Origin: CAVYXK01 sp963708245
Lineage (GTDB): Bacteria; Pseudomonadota; Alphaproteobacteria; Acetobacterales; Acetobacteraceae
Assembly (NCBI GenBank): GCA_963708245.1
Contig: OY970201.1
Span: 1,426,001-1,490,000 of the forward strand
DNA: 64,000 nt
Direction of reading: 5' to 3'
Shown here: piece by piece, positions 52,285 to 60,639 of the stretch
Numbering within the stretch: the stretch's first letter is position 1
Layout: every line of letters starts with the position of its first letter
Position numbers and translations under genes: made by a program
The notes under the pieces: model-generated
The model's input: the letters and a program-made list of their open reading frames with translations, nothing else
Database searches by the model: none
What the model was told of the DNA's origin: nothing

Positions 52285-52617
52285 ATGCCTCACTTCATGA
52301 TTCGGTGGCAATTTACCAGCACATCGGCCAAGGCTCTTGTCGGCAAGCCACACGATCGCACCGGCGCGGCGAAGGCACTCGTCGAAGGCTTCGGTGGCAA
52401 GCTAAATAGCTACTACCTCGCCTTAGGTGAGTTCGACGGTGTTGCGATCTGTGAATTTCCGGACAACAAATCAGCCGTCGCCTGCTCGATGTCGGCTACG
52501 GCCACAGGTGGGTTTTCCCGTTTCGAGACTACGACGCTGCTGACGGCTCAGGAAGCCGAGGCGGCGATGAAGCAGGCCAACCAGACCAAGACCGAATACA
52601 AGCCTCCACACGCCTGA
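52285..52617 (+). CDS. GYD-domain protein
   Basis: A 110-residue protein of the GYD family: an early Phe-Met-Ile-Arg-Trp strand, a helix around Ala-Lys-Ala-Leu-Val-Glu-Gly-Phe-Gly-Gly-Lys, and Ala-Leu-Gly-Glu-Phe-Asp-Gly near 45-51. The fold is a small ferredoxin-like dimer of unknown role. AAGGAGG precedes the ATG by six bases, giving strong translation. No operon partner is evident. Confidence 0.82.
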   Translation: MPHFMIRWQFTSTSAKALVGKPHDRTGAAKALVEGFGGKLNSYYLALGEFDGVAICEFPDNKSAVACSMSATATGGFSRFETTTLLTAQEAEAAMKQANQTKTEYKPPHA

Positions 52618-52697
52618 TTGCGGGCAAGCCGCGCTGCCAGCCCGAGGGCGCCGCGGACGTTACGGCCGCGGCTCCTTTGACTGTGAACGGCGGTCGC

Positions 52698-52991
52698 CTA
52701 CGCTAGCGCGCCTGGGCTTGGGGTGTGCTGCTGGTCGACAGGTCCACCGCCGTCCGCGCCAGCGTTCGCAATGACTGGAACGGGTCCGAGAGCGGTCATC
52801 CGTTTGAGCGGGCGGTATGGAGATGCCAGACCGAGGTTAGCAACGACCGCAGCCATATCATCGAAATCGCGCAGTGAGACTCGGAAGGACTTGACGATAC
52901 CGCAGCGGTTCCCGTCCCACGCCGCAATCCGTTGCCACACGGCAGCATCCACCACGATCTCGCGGCCAACGCCGTGCTTGCTAATGGTCAA
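52698..52991 (-). CDS. Hypothetical protein
   Basis: A 97-residue frame with ordinary amino-acid composition, including Val-Val-Asp-Ala-Ala-Val-Trp-Gln-Arg-Ile and a Phe-Asp-Asp-Met-Ala-Ala-Val-Val-Ala helix. No signal peptide or membrane segment is visible. It is convergent with the GYD gene. I do not recognise a family, and it could be a fragment. Confidence 0.4.
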   Translation of the reverse strand: MTISKHGVGREIVVDAAVWQRIAAWDGNRCGIVKSFRVSLRDFDDMAAVVANLGLASPYRPLKRMTALGPVPVIANAGADGGGPVDQQHTPSPGALA

Positions 52992-53068
52992 AACCTTACG
53001 GATGGTACCAGGGCCGAGCCGGTTGGCACCATCGCTGCCCGCTCAGTCGGGCCGCAAGCGGGTGCTAC

Positions 53069-53620
53069 ATGATGCGCACGGAGAAGGACAAGATGCTGGC
53101 CGGGGAGCCCTACGACCCTAGCGCCCCCGAAATCCAAGCCGACTTGGAGGCGACGCACAGGTGGCTCGCCCGCTACAACGCTTCGCTCGGCATGTCGGCC
53201 TCCGAGCGGCGCGCGCTGCTACTGGAACGCCTCGCCGCAGTCGGCGAGGGCGCCGTGATCCGGCCGCCCTTCCACTGTGACTACGGCTTCAACATCCGCC
53301 TCGGCGCGGGCACGTTCCTGAACTTCAACTGCGTGGTCCTCGACGTGGTGGAGGTCATCATCGGCGACCGCACGCAGATCGGACCGGGAGTGCAGCTTCT
53401 CGCGGCCGACCACCCGCGCGACCCAGAGGGGCGAGCCTCCGGCCTGGAATTCGGGCGCCCGATCCGCATCGGGCACAACGTCTGGGTCGGGGGCGGGGCG
53501 ATCATCCTGCCGGGAGTCTCCGTAGGAGACGACGCGCTGATCGGCGCGGGTAGCGTGGTCACTCGCGACGTGCCCGCTGGGGCCACCGCCTTTGGCAACC
53601 CGGCACACGTGCGGCCCTGA
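53069..53620 (+). CDS. Maltose O-acetyltransferase/NodL-like acetyltransferase
   Basis: A 183-residue left-handed beta-helix acetyltransferase. The Mac domain (Glu-Lys-Asp-Lys-Met-Leu-Ala-Gly-Glu-Pro-Tyr) is at the N-terminus. Hexapeptide turns follow, with the catalytic His in Ala-Asp-His-Pro near 115. Asn-Val-Trp-Val-Gly-Gly-Gly near 143 and a terminal Gly-Asn-Pro-Ala motif complete the family pattern. It transfers acetyl from acetyl-CoA to a sugar hydroxyl. It stands alone, so the acceptor sugar is unknown. Confidence 0.87.
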   Translation: MMRTEKDKMLAGEPYDPSAPEIQADLEATHRWLARYNASLGMSASERRALLLERLAAVGEGAVIRPPFHCDYGFNIRLGAGTFLNFNCVVLDVVEVIIGDRTQIGPGVQLLAADHPRDPEGRASGLEFGRPIRIGHNVWVGGGAIILPGVSVGDDALIGAGSVVTRDVPAGATAFGNPAHVRP

Positions 53621-53653
53621 CGCCGCTCCGGCTGCACCGGCGTCACGTTCGGC

Positions 53654-53848
53654 TTAAGCGCTCGCCGAGACTACCTTGCGGTTGCGAAGCACGAGGCCGA
53701 GAGCGCCGAAGCCAGCGAGCATCAAGGACCAACCCGCAGGCTCGGGAATCGCACTGACCGTCAGGATGCCCCCGAGCCCAATGGTGTCGTCGCCTCCGAT
53801 GAAGGTTCCCGGCGCGAAGACAGGGGCGGATTCGGGTCTCGTGTACAC
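53654..53848 (-). pseudogene. PEP-CTERM sorting-signal fragment
   Basis: The C-terminal 35 residues carry a full PEP-CTERM signal: Pro-Glu-Pro, a hydrophobic helix (Leu-Met-Leu-Ala-Gly-Phe-Gly-Ala-Leu-Gly) and a basic Arg-Asn-Arg-Lys end. Only about 30 residues precede it, and nothing resembles a signal peptide, so the exported body of the protein is lost. Such proteins are normally processed by an exosortase; none is in the window. Confidence 0.65.
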
Positions 53849-53862
53849 CTACGGCCCCAAGA

Positions 53863-54225
53863 CTACGTAAACAGCGACGTCACCGTATTGAACATTCCCG
53901 AAAGGGAAGAGATACGCCAAATTTGCCCGCTGTTTGATTTCTGCCACAGCCGATCGGCCGCCGCGCGCCTGGCGTCGTGCTCGTCAGCAGTTATCGGCGG
54001 GGATGCCTTCCTGGTGTCCACGATGGTCGACCCCGGCGTGGACTTCGGCTTGGGCCGCGAGATGGGGCGGACGCGCCGGGAATGAATGCCTGGCTTACAA
54101 CAGCCGGCCATAGGCGCCATACCGATCATCCAGAGTGCATAGAGCGCGAACACTATCGCCAGGATGGCGAGGCCCGACAGCGAGCGTCCGCAAACGGGCA
54201 GACCAGAGGTGCAAACAGAGGACAA
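53863..54225 (-). CDS. Hypothetical single-span membrane protein
   Basis: A 120-residue frame with one hydrophobic helix near residues 18-36 (Leu-Ala-Ile-Leu-Ala-Ile-Val-Phe-Ala-Leu-Tyr-Ala-Leu-Trp) followed by a basic, Pro/Ser-rich soluble part. No homologous family is recognised. It overlaps nothing else convincing, but evidence of expression is weak. Confidence 0.35.
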   Translation of the reverse strand: MSSVCTSGLPVCGRSLSGLAILAIVFALYALWMIGMAPMAGCCKPGIHSRRVRPISRPKPKSTPGSTIVDTRKASPPITADEHDARRAAADRLWQKSNSGQIWRISSLSGMFNTVTSLFT

Positions 54226-54237
54226 GGCAAAGGCGAA

Positions 54238-54504
54238 ATGAGCGATAGACCAGAATTAAGCGATAGGCCAGAATTAGAGGCAAAAGCAGCCGAGACCGGT
54301 AAGCCGTCTCAAAGCAGCCAAGACCGTATCGACCAAGGTGAGTGGGCGGATTGCTGGATATGCGAAGACGTGTTCCGGCGCCGCACACAAACCAGGCGCT
54401 ATTGTGCCAAATGTCATCGTGGGTTCTGTGAGGGATGGCACGGCAGTCTTGATCGTGGCTATGGAACTTGCGTGATTTGCTGGGCAAATACGGACCTAAC
54501 CTAG
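54238..54504 (+). CDS. Small eight-ligand zinc-finger protein (RING/FYVE-like treble clef)
   Basis: An 88-residue protein. After a Ser-Asp-Arg-Pro-Glu-Leu tandem repeat and a Glu/Ser-rich linker come four pairs of ligands from residue about 42: Cys-x2-Cys, x13, Cys-x2-Cys, x4, Cys, x3, His, x9, Cys-x2-Cys. The Arg-Arg-Tyr-Cys-x2-Cys-x4-Cys core resembles the FYVE-type basic patch. It would bind two zincs. The stop TAG overlaps the CTAG target of the adjacent IS630; the stop would also exist without the insertion. The function is unknown. Confidence 0.6.
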   Translation: MSDRPELSDRPELEAKAAETGKPSQSSQDRIDQGEWADCWICEDVFRRRTQTRRYCAKCHRGFCEGWHGSLDRGYGTCVICWANTDLT

Positions 54505-54560
54505 TGCTCTGATCCTAACGGACGATTCCCAAGTCGGCGCGACCGTGCGATTCTGTTGGC

Positions 54561-55592
54561 ATGAGCAAGACAGAGGCATGTATCTGGCTGTCGCCTGCGG
54601 ATCGGGCGACGCTGCAAGGTTGGATTTCCGGGCGGAACACGCCGCAGAAGTTGGTCTGGCGGGCGCAGATCGTGCTGCTGTCGGCAGCGCGGCTTGGCCT
54701 GATGGCGATCACGCGCTCGGTCGGCAAGAGCAAGGTGACGGTCAGCCGTTGGCAGGAGCGCTACCTGGCCAAGGGGATCGATGGCCTGCGGCGCGACGCC
54801 ACCCGCCCGGGGCGTAAGCCGCCGCTGACGGCCGAGACGATCCAGCAGGTCATACACAAGACTCTGCACGAGAAGCCGCCGGCCGGCACCCACTGGAGCA
54901 TCCGCAAGATGGCCGCCGCCAGCGGCCTCAGCTACACCAGCGTCCAGCGCATCTGGAAGGCACACGAGCTCAAGCCGCATCGGGTAAAGACCTTCAAGCT
55001 GTCGAACGACAAGCGGTTCGTCGAGAAGGTGCAGGACATCGTCGGCCTCTACCTTAATCCTCCGGAGAAGGCATTGGTGTTCTCGGTGGATGAGAAGAGC
55101 CAGATCCAGGCACTTGACCGCACGCAGCCCGGCCTGCCGCTCAAGAAGGGGCGTTGCGGCACCATGACGCATGATTACAAGCGCCACGGCACTACCACGC
55201 TATTCGCCGCCCTGGAGGTGGCCACTGGCAGGGTCATCGGCCAGTGCATGCCGCGTCACCGTCACCAGGAGTGGCTTAAATTCCTGCGCCGGATCGACGC
55301 CGAGACACCGAACCACCTCGATGTGCATCTGATCGCGGACAACTACGCCACACACAAACACGCCAAGGTCCGGGCTTGGCTAAAGCGACACCCGCGGTTT
55401 CACATGCATTTTACCCCGACCTCGGCCTCCTGGCTCAATCAGGTCGAACGGTTCTTCGGCCTGATCACCGGGGACCGCATCCGCCGTGGCGTGTTTAAAA
55501 GTGTCGCGGCATTGGTCACGGCGATCCGGGATTACTTGCAGCGTCATAATCCTACTGAGTCGCAAACCGGACGGGCTGACGGCCTGATTTAG
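54561..55592 (+). pseudogene. IS630 transposase, interrupted (copy A)
   Basis: The first 330 codons are the same as intact copy B, up to Tyr-Leu-Gln-Arg-His-Asn at 55549. Then 13 codons derive from the IS701 end and stop at 55592. The missing 30 codons lie at 57101-57194 beyond the IS701. DDE residues are upstream of the break (Asp in Ser-Val-Asp-Glu-Lys-Ser, Asp in Ile-Ala-Asp-Asn-Tyr, and Glu in Asn-Gln-Val-Glu-Arg), but the C-terminal helix is lost. Confidence 0.88.
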
Positions 55593-57096
55593 CCCTTGCT
55601 GCGACGCGGTCGCGCTATGGTACGGGTGAAGATTCGAACCGCTCGGGGAGGGCGGCATGGATCTTCGCGATCGGTCTGGCACGGAAGCCCGGTTCAGAGC
55701 CTACGCGGCGGATTTGGCCTCGGTGCTCGGCCATGCCGACCGGGTCGCACCGTTTCAAGACTACTGCATCGGCTTGATCTCGACCGAGGGCCGCAAGAGC
55801 GTCGAACCGCTGGCGGCGGTGACCGCACCAGAGCGGACCGCGGCCCAGCACCAGTCGCTGCTGCATCTGGTGGCGCAAGCCCCATGGTCGGACCAGGCGA
55901 TGCTGACCCGGGTGCGCGAGTTGGTGCTGCCATCCATCACCGGCGATGAGCCGATCCAGGCCTGGATCATCGACGACACGGCGTTCCCCAAGAAGGGCCA
56001 CCACTCGGTCGGCGTGGCGCGGCAATACTGCGGGCAGCTTGGCAAGCAGGAGAACTGCCAGGTGGCGGTGAGCCTCTCGGTGGCCACCCACCAGGCCAGC
56101 CTGCCGGTCGCCTATCGATTGTATCTGCCGCAGGACTGGGCTGACGACCCGGTGCGGCGGATCACCGCGGGCGTGCCGGCGGAGGTTACGTTCCAGACCA
56201 AGCCGGAGATCGCGCTGCGGCAAATGCGCCAAGCCCACGCTGATGGCCTGCCGGCGGCAGTGGCGCTGATGGACCCAGCCTATGGCAACAACGCTACGCT
56301 GCGTGGCGGGATCAGCGAACTCGGACAGCCCTACGTGGCCGGCATCCTACCCACCACAGCAGTCTGGCGGCCGGGCGAGGCAGCAGTGCCAGCCCCGGCA
56401 TGGTCGGGCCGCGGCCGGCCGCCCAAACGGCCGCGCCGTGATGATGCGCATCAGCCGGTCTCGGCCAAGCAGCTGGCGATCGAGCTGGCCGCCGACGCCT
56501 GGCAGCCGATCACCTGGCGAGAGGGCAGCAACACGGCACTGAGCTCACGCTTTGCCCGCCTGCGGGTGCGTCCGGCACACGATGATACCAAACGCAACGA
56601 ACCTGCGGCGGAAGAGTGGCTGCTGATCGAGTGGCCAGAGGGCGCGAGCGAACCGGACCATTACTGGCTTTCCACGCTGCCGTCGGACATCACGTTCGAG
56701 CGGATGGTGGATCTCACCAAGCTGCGCTGGCGGATCGAACGCGACTATCTGGATCTGAAGCAGGAGGTCGGGCTCGGCCATTACGAAGGCCGCGGCTGGC
56801 GGGGCTTTCACCATCACGCAAGCCTATGCATTGCGGCCTACGGATTCCTGGTCTCCGAGAAGGCGACGATTCCCCCCTCAGGACTTGCCCGCGCCTGGCG
56901 CGGCCAGCGACCTGCCGTTCCCGCAGGTTACCGACCCAGAGGAGCTGCCGCTGCGTTCGCAGCGTCATGTGCCGAACTCGATTGCGACGCTGCGCATCCG
57001 TCTCGCACGTACCTTCGTCCATGCACTGCCGCGATGTCCCTGCTGCGGGCATAGGCGCCAGCCCTTAAGCGCGGCATGATGAGTGACGCAGTAGGA
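55550..57096 (+). mobile_element. IS701-family element nested in IS630 (1547 bp)
   Basis: The ends are TCCTACTGAGTCGC at 55550 and, reversed, TCCTACTGCGTCAC ending at 57096, differing at two of 14 positions. It is flanked by a perfect 4-bp ATAA duplication at 55546-55549 and 57097-57100. Comparison with the uninterrupted IS630 copy proves both the boundaries and the duplication. Confidence 0.93.
55657..57054 (+). CDS. IS701-family transposase (probably frameshifted near its end)
   Basis: A 465-residue frame. The DDE core has Asp in Ile-Ile-Asp-Asp-Thr-Ala-Phe near 107, Asp in Met-Asp-Pro-Ala-Tyr near 206 and Glu in Tyr-Leu-Asp-Leu-Lys-Gln-Glu near 369. After a C6 run near 56872 a different frame holds a more family-like end (Arg-His-Val-Pro-Asn-Ser-Ile-Ala-Thr-Leu...Pro-Arg-Cys-Pro-Cys-Cys), suggesting a one-base shift at that homopolymer. 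The catalytic core is untouched. GGGGAGGGCGGC precedes the ATG. Confidence 0.82.
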   Translation: MDLRDRSGTEARFRAYAADLASVLGHADRVAPFQDYCIGLISTEGRKSVEPLAAVTAPERTAAQHQSLLHLVAQAPWSDQAMLTRVRELVLPSITGDEPIQAWIIDDTAFPKKGHHSVGVARQYCGQLGKQENCQVAVSLSVATHQASLPVAYRLYLPQDWADDPVRRITAGVPAEVTFQTKPEIALRQMRQAHADGLPAAVALMDPAYGNNATLRGGISELGQPYVAGILPTTAVWRPGEAAVPAPAWSGRGRPPKRPRRDDAHQPVSAKQLAIELAADAWQPITWREGSNTALSSRFARLRVRPAHDDTKRNEPAAEEWLLIEWPEGASEPDHYWLSTLPSDITFERMVDLTKLRWRIERDYLDLKQEVGLGHYEGRGWRGFHHHASLCIAAYGFLVSEKATIPPSGLARAWRGQRPAVPAGYRPRGAAAAFAASCAELDCDAAHPSRTYLRPCTAAMSLLRA

Positions 57097-57193
57097 ATAA
57101 TGCCGATCCCAAGCCCTTCGTGTGGACCGCCTCCGCTGCCGCTATCCTCGAGAAGGTCGCACGTGGGCGACAAGCGTTAAAGTCACAACACTA

Positions 57194-57903
57194 GGCAGTC
57201 TCCCTCGACCCCAGGCGACACTGGAGTGAGGGCCGGTGTGCCCCCTGCTGCCCGGATCGAACGAAAAGGCGCGCCTGGTGACGGCGCGCCGAGTCCCAGG
57301 AAAGGAGACGATGGAGGGGACGCTTCTGCGGGGGCAATGGCAAGCCCCGTGCAGAACGCGTGGAGATCAGCCGGTCGGGTTCTCGACCAGCGCCGCCGTT
57401 TGGGGCTCTGCGGCGCGGGCTACTTCTTCGCGTTCAGCCACGCCAGGAATTTATTCAGCTTGGCGAGCGAGCTACATAAGCGTCGGCCGCCTTCGTCGCT
57501 GAGGTGACGACCGGGCTTTCCCACAGCTTCGCGATCTGCTCTGCGAGGCTTCGTGACTTCGGTTTCTCGGGCGGTTCCTCGACCGGATTCATCGGGTCGG
57601 GCAGCGGAACGCCGGAAGGCTCATCCTCGCCTTGAGCAACGCATGGAGCGCCCGACGGGCACTCCGGGTTATGGTCTTGGTGGGAGCCTGGTGATCCGGG
57701 CGCCGCCGCCGATGCCGACTTGTGCGCAATTCGGAACGCGCAAGAGAGCCTTCGGCGTGATCTTGCAGAGAACAGTCCCAAGGAAATGGAGGAATACGCG
57801 GGCGAGCTCGGCGCCCGCCTCGACCGGCTGCAACCCCTGACTGTACGTGCCGAGAACATGATCGCGCCCGGGCCGCCGGGCAGCCAGAGCCCGGGACGGT
57901 GCC
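57194..57903. other. Gene-poor stretch after IS630 copy A
   Basis: Apart from the possible fragment at 57420-57640 described separately, I see no gene in these 710 bases. Confidence 0.5.
57420..57640 (-). pseudogene. Unassigned C-terminal gene fragment with frameshift
   Basis: A Pro/Glu/Lys-rich stretch leads to a helix (Ala-Glu-Gln-Ile-Ala-Lys-Leu-Trp-Glu-Ser). After a frame change it ends Phe-Leu-Ala-Trp-Leu-Asn-Ala-Lys-Lys and TAG at 57420. The composition looks like real protein, but no family is recognised and no start is visible. Confidence 0.3.
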
Positions 57904-58029
57904 ATGGATTTCGCCCTCGCTGACGCGCAATCGCAGATCCGCGAGCAAGTCCTACGCTTGGCCTCGCTCTTCGACGACGCCTACTGGCTGGACCGTGAGC
58001 GCACCGCCAATTTCCCCGACGCCTTCTAG
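57904..58029 (+). pseudogene. Acyl-CoA dehydrogenase N-terminal fragment
   Basis: 41 residues match the N-terminal helices of acyl-CoA dehydrogenases (Met-Asp-Phe-Ala-Leu...Phe-Asp-Asp-Ala-Tyr-Trp-Leu-Asp-Arg-Glu-Arg). The homology then ends at TAG 58027-58029, where the convergent membrane-protein gene begins. The catalytic Glu and FAD-binding regions are absent. Confidence 0.65.
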
Positions 58030-59036
58030 CAACGGTCCTGTGCGCCCGGTTGCGGCGGGGACTGCGATCGGCCACTCATGGCCGGGAGGGCGTTGACCGG
58101 CTGACCCGCGGCGATCGAGGTAGCCGTGTTCAGCCGATCCTGTATTGATCGATTGGCATCGGCCGAGCTTCGTCGGCTCCCAGACGAGTCGTTCTCGGGA
58201 CTCCGAAACACGGAGCTAACAGCGTTTATGATCCGGTTGAGAATGCTGTGCACGACGTCGACAGAGTAGCCACCAAGAAGAGCAAGCAAAGGTTGTCCGA
58301 TCACACCGGGCATTGTGCCGCCACCCGTCGGTGCGGATCGCGGTTCGACAAAGACGTCATAGACTAATTGGGAAAGGACAATTCCAGAGATGACGCCCAT
58401 GACCCAGCGCGTCCAGTAAGTGCTCTGATACTTCGGATCGTATGTTCCATCGGAAACGAATCTGTTGACGCGCTGTAGGTTTGCAAAGCAACTGCCAAGA
58501 GAGCTAGCCGAAAGGAGAAAGATCTCAACAACTAACAGCTGGACACCGGACAAGTCGAGCAGGGTCTTGCTCATATTAGCGTTGTTGATATCCGCTGACA
58601 AACTCACCCCGAGCAACACTATCAACGACACGAGCGCCAGTCCCAGCATTTGCCTTGCGACCGGAACGGGACCAAAGGTAGTCATCCGCGGATGCCTGAT
58701 GCGTTCATCCGAAATCGCCAGAACGGCTTCCGGTGTCGCCGGGGCGATGATGACCGCTAGAGCCGTATGGGCGCGGGAAAGTGCCACAAGGGCCGGAACG
58801 TCAGGTGGTGAGGCACCGGCCTTCGACTCATCCCGATCCAGCGCGGCCGACGCGGGCAACCGCAGCGCGGCTTGTGTGTCGAGCGATGAAAACGCGTGAT
58901 CGAGCAACTCTACCACCTCGATCGGTATAATGTGGCCCATGCTGAACGCATGCTGAGCCATCGCCTCGCATTCGCGCGTCAATAGGTGCCAAAGACGCCG
59001 CCTGGCACATTCTCCAAGCGCTGCCAGATCATCCAC
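58026..59036 (-). CDS. Hypothetical four-helix membrane protein
   Basis: A 336-residue protein. The first 120 residues are soluble. Hydrophobic helices lie near 128-146, 168-190, 214-236 and 250-272, the last with Leu-Gly-Gly-Tyr-Ser-Val-Asp-Val-Val-His-Ser-Ile-Leu. The Ser/Pro-rich C-terminus is probably disordered. The Gly-Gly-Tyr/Phe-Ser motif followed by an Ile-Leu-Asn-Arg helix recurs in uncharacterised bacterial membrane proteins. No catalytic motif is visible, and it is a single gene among remnants. The length and clean frame suggest it is functional. Confidence 0.6.
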   Translation of the reverse strand: MDDLAALGECARRRLWHLLTRECEAMAQHAFSMGHIIPIEVVELLDHAFSSLDTQAALRLPASAALDRDESKAGASPPDVPALVALSRAHTALAVIIAPATPEAVLAISDERIRHPRMTTFGPVPVARQMLGLALVSLIVLLGVSLSADINNANMSKTLLDLSGVQLLVVEIFLLSASSLGSCFANLQRVNRFVSDGTYDPKYQSTYWTRWVMGVISGIVLSQLVYDVFVEPRSAPTGGGTMPGVIGQPLLALLGGYSVDVVHSILNRIINAVSSVFRSPENDSSGSRRSSADANRSIQDRLNTATSIAAGQPVNALPAMSGRSQSPPQPGAQDRC

Positions 59037-59158
59037 AGAAGCAAACGCCCGCTCGTCCCGAAAGGTCGCGCTCGCGTTTGGAGACAGTCATCCAGGTCTG
59101 ACGCCGGCGGCCGGTCCCGCCGAGAGGAGCGAGCGGATCGGGAAGGAGGATACGAGCA

Positions 59159-59404
59159 ATGAAGACCCTGCTTCTTGCGACGGTCGCCATCCGGACGCTG
59201 GGCGTCGGCGCGGCCCGTGCCGGCAATAGTGCAGGCGACAAGGCAAGCCGCCATGCAGTGCCGGTTACTTGCCACTTGCGCGTGAATGCGGGGCCCGGCA
59301 TCGAACGAGCGCGCCCTGGGCCAACAAGACGCACTCGCCCGTGCGCCCCGAACGCACGGCGAGGGAAGAACCCGGCTCCGGTCAGCATAACACGTATCGG
59401 TTGA
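59159..59404 (+). CDS. Small secreted protein, possibly truncated
   Basis: An 81-residue frame. AAGGAGG lies nine bases upstream of the ATG, and residues 1-21 form a clear Sec signal (Met-Lys-Thr-Leu-Leu-Leu-Ala...Ala-Arg-Ala-Gly). The rest is Arg/Pro-rich and does not look like a folded domain, so a frameshift soon after the signal peptide is likely. The family is unknown. Confidence 0.4.
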   Translation: MKTLLLATVAIRTLGVGAARAGNSAGDKASRHAVPVTCHLRVNAGPGIERARPGPTRRTRPCAPNARRGKNPAPVSITRIG

Positions 59405-60623
59405 GGAGAAATGAATTAGGAAGCTGCCCCCGGTTGTGCCGTTTCGCATGGTGCTTGTTGCTACATAACACCGGTTTCTTCCCTATCTGCAGGTCCCGGC
59501 AGTGGAATGGTGGAGGATTGCCAGATTGCGCCCGAGTCGGACAACTGCATGGACTGCTCGAGCACGGCAATCGCGTGGCGCAGCTCATCTACCGCCATAC
59601 CTGCGAGAGGATCCGGATGCGTCACCGCCACCGCTGACAAGCGAGGTGACAGTAGGGCAGCGCGCGCATCTCGTCCTTGAACCGTTGGAGACCAAGGCGC
59701 CTTGGCCCCTCCCCGTTCGACCCGGCGCGCCCATCTCTTTGCTGTGCTTACCGATAACCCGCATATCGTCATCGTTCACTGTGCGGCGCGCGACGCGGAT
59801 TTATGGTTCCATCGCAGCAACCATGACCCACTGGGGACCATCAAGAGCGGTTCGCAAAGTCGGCGCTTCGCATTTGTTGTTGGTTGGATTGAGGCCTCGG
59901 CCTTCGTCGTGCGGCGCCCGCCGAGTGATCGGCGCGGGTCCTCTCTGGCACCATCAGGGGGCCGGGGGTCTCTGGCGCGATTGCCGAAAAGCGGGGCGCA
60001 GCGGGGTCCTGTCGGTCCCCGGGCCGGACGGAACGCTGCGCAGTAGCGCCATGCTGATCGGCCGCGCCCAGTCCAGCAACCGCGGATCGGTCAGGGGTGT
60101 GATCTGGATCACAGACGCATCGTCGAGGGAGGCCGGCACCGAGCCGGTCTCTCATGCTGGCAAAGGAGCGCGCGCCAAGCAGAAGGCGCGCGCCTAGGTT
60201 GCAGATCGGGGAGAAAACGCCGCGGAGGAACGGCGCAACTCGGATCCTCGCATATCACAAGCTCGTGAAGCAACCTGAAATTGCAGATTAAGGACTGGGC
60301 TCGCGTTCTACATGAAGCCCTCAGATCGGAGGAGGCGCCGGGAAATCGGGGCGTGACCAGGGAGATACACCCCTGCATGTCCTTTTGCGCGCGATTCCGT
60401 CCACGCGGTGGCCAATGGCGATTAAGCCGCAGACGGGTCCGCGCAGTCCGGTGCTTCGCGGCTAGCGGTGGCGTCCGCTCGCTGCTCGTATTCGAGCGCT
60501 AGTTCAAGTGCTGTTGCTCTCCCGTTTTTTCGGGAGCCCGAGCCATGAGTGCGTGGCCCCGCTCCGCGAACACGATCGGTCCCTGTGTGGAACGGCCACA
60601 ACTCTTTTCGGCGACGGCTTAGG
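59405..60623. other. Gene-poor stretch
   Basis: I see no supported gene in these 1.2 kb. A plus-strand frame ending at 60197 has a weakly coding-like C-terminal part (Met-Leu-Ile-Gly-Arg-Ala-Gln-Ser-Ser-Asn) but no start or family. Codon patterns suggest decayed genes. Confidence 0.45.
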
Positions 60624-60639
60624 CAGAAATGCAGAGAAC

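Larger units (their letters stand above)
54504..57191 (+). mobile_element. IS630-family element copy A, interrupted by IS701
   Basis: The copy starts GTGCTCTGATCC at 54504 after target TA and ends GTCACAACAC at 57191 before TA. Removing the nested IS701 and one ATAA duplicate leaves 1137 bp, the exact length of copy B at 62816-63952. The flanks rejoin to CTAG, the known IS630 target preference. The transposase is split, so the copy is dead in cis. Confidence 0.9.

Noticed and set aside
54502..54504. Truncation of the zinc-finger gene by IS630
   Set aside because: The TAG stop overlaps the insertion site, but rejoining the flanks also gives TAG, so the gene end is unchanged by the insertion.
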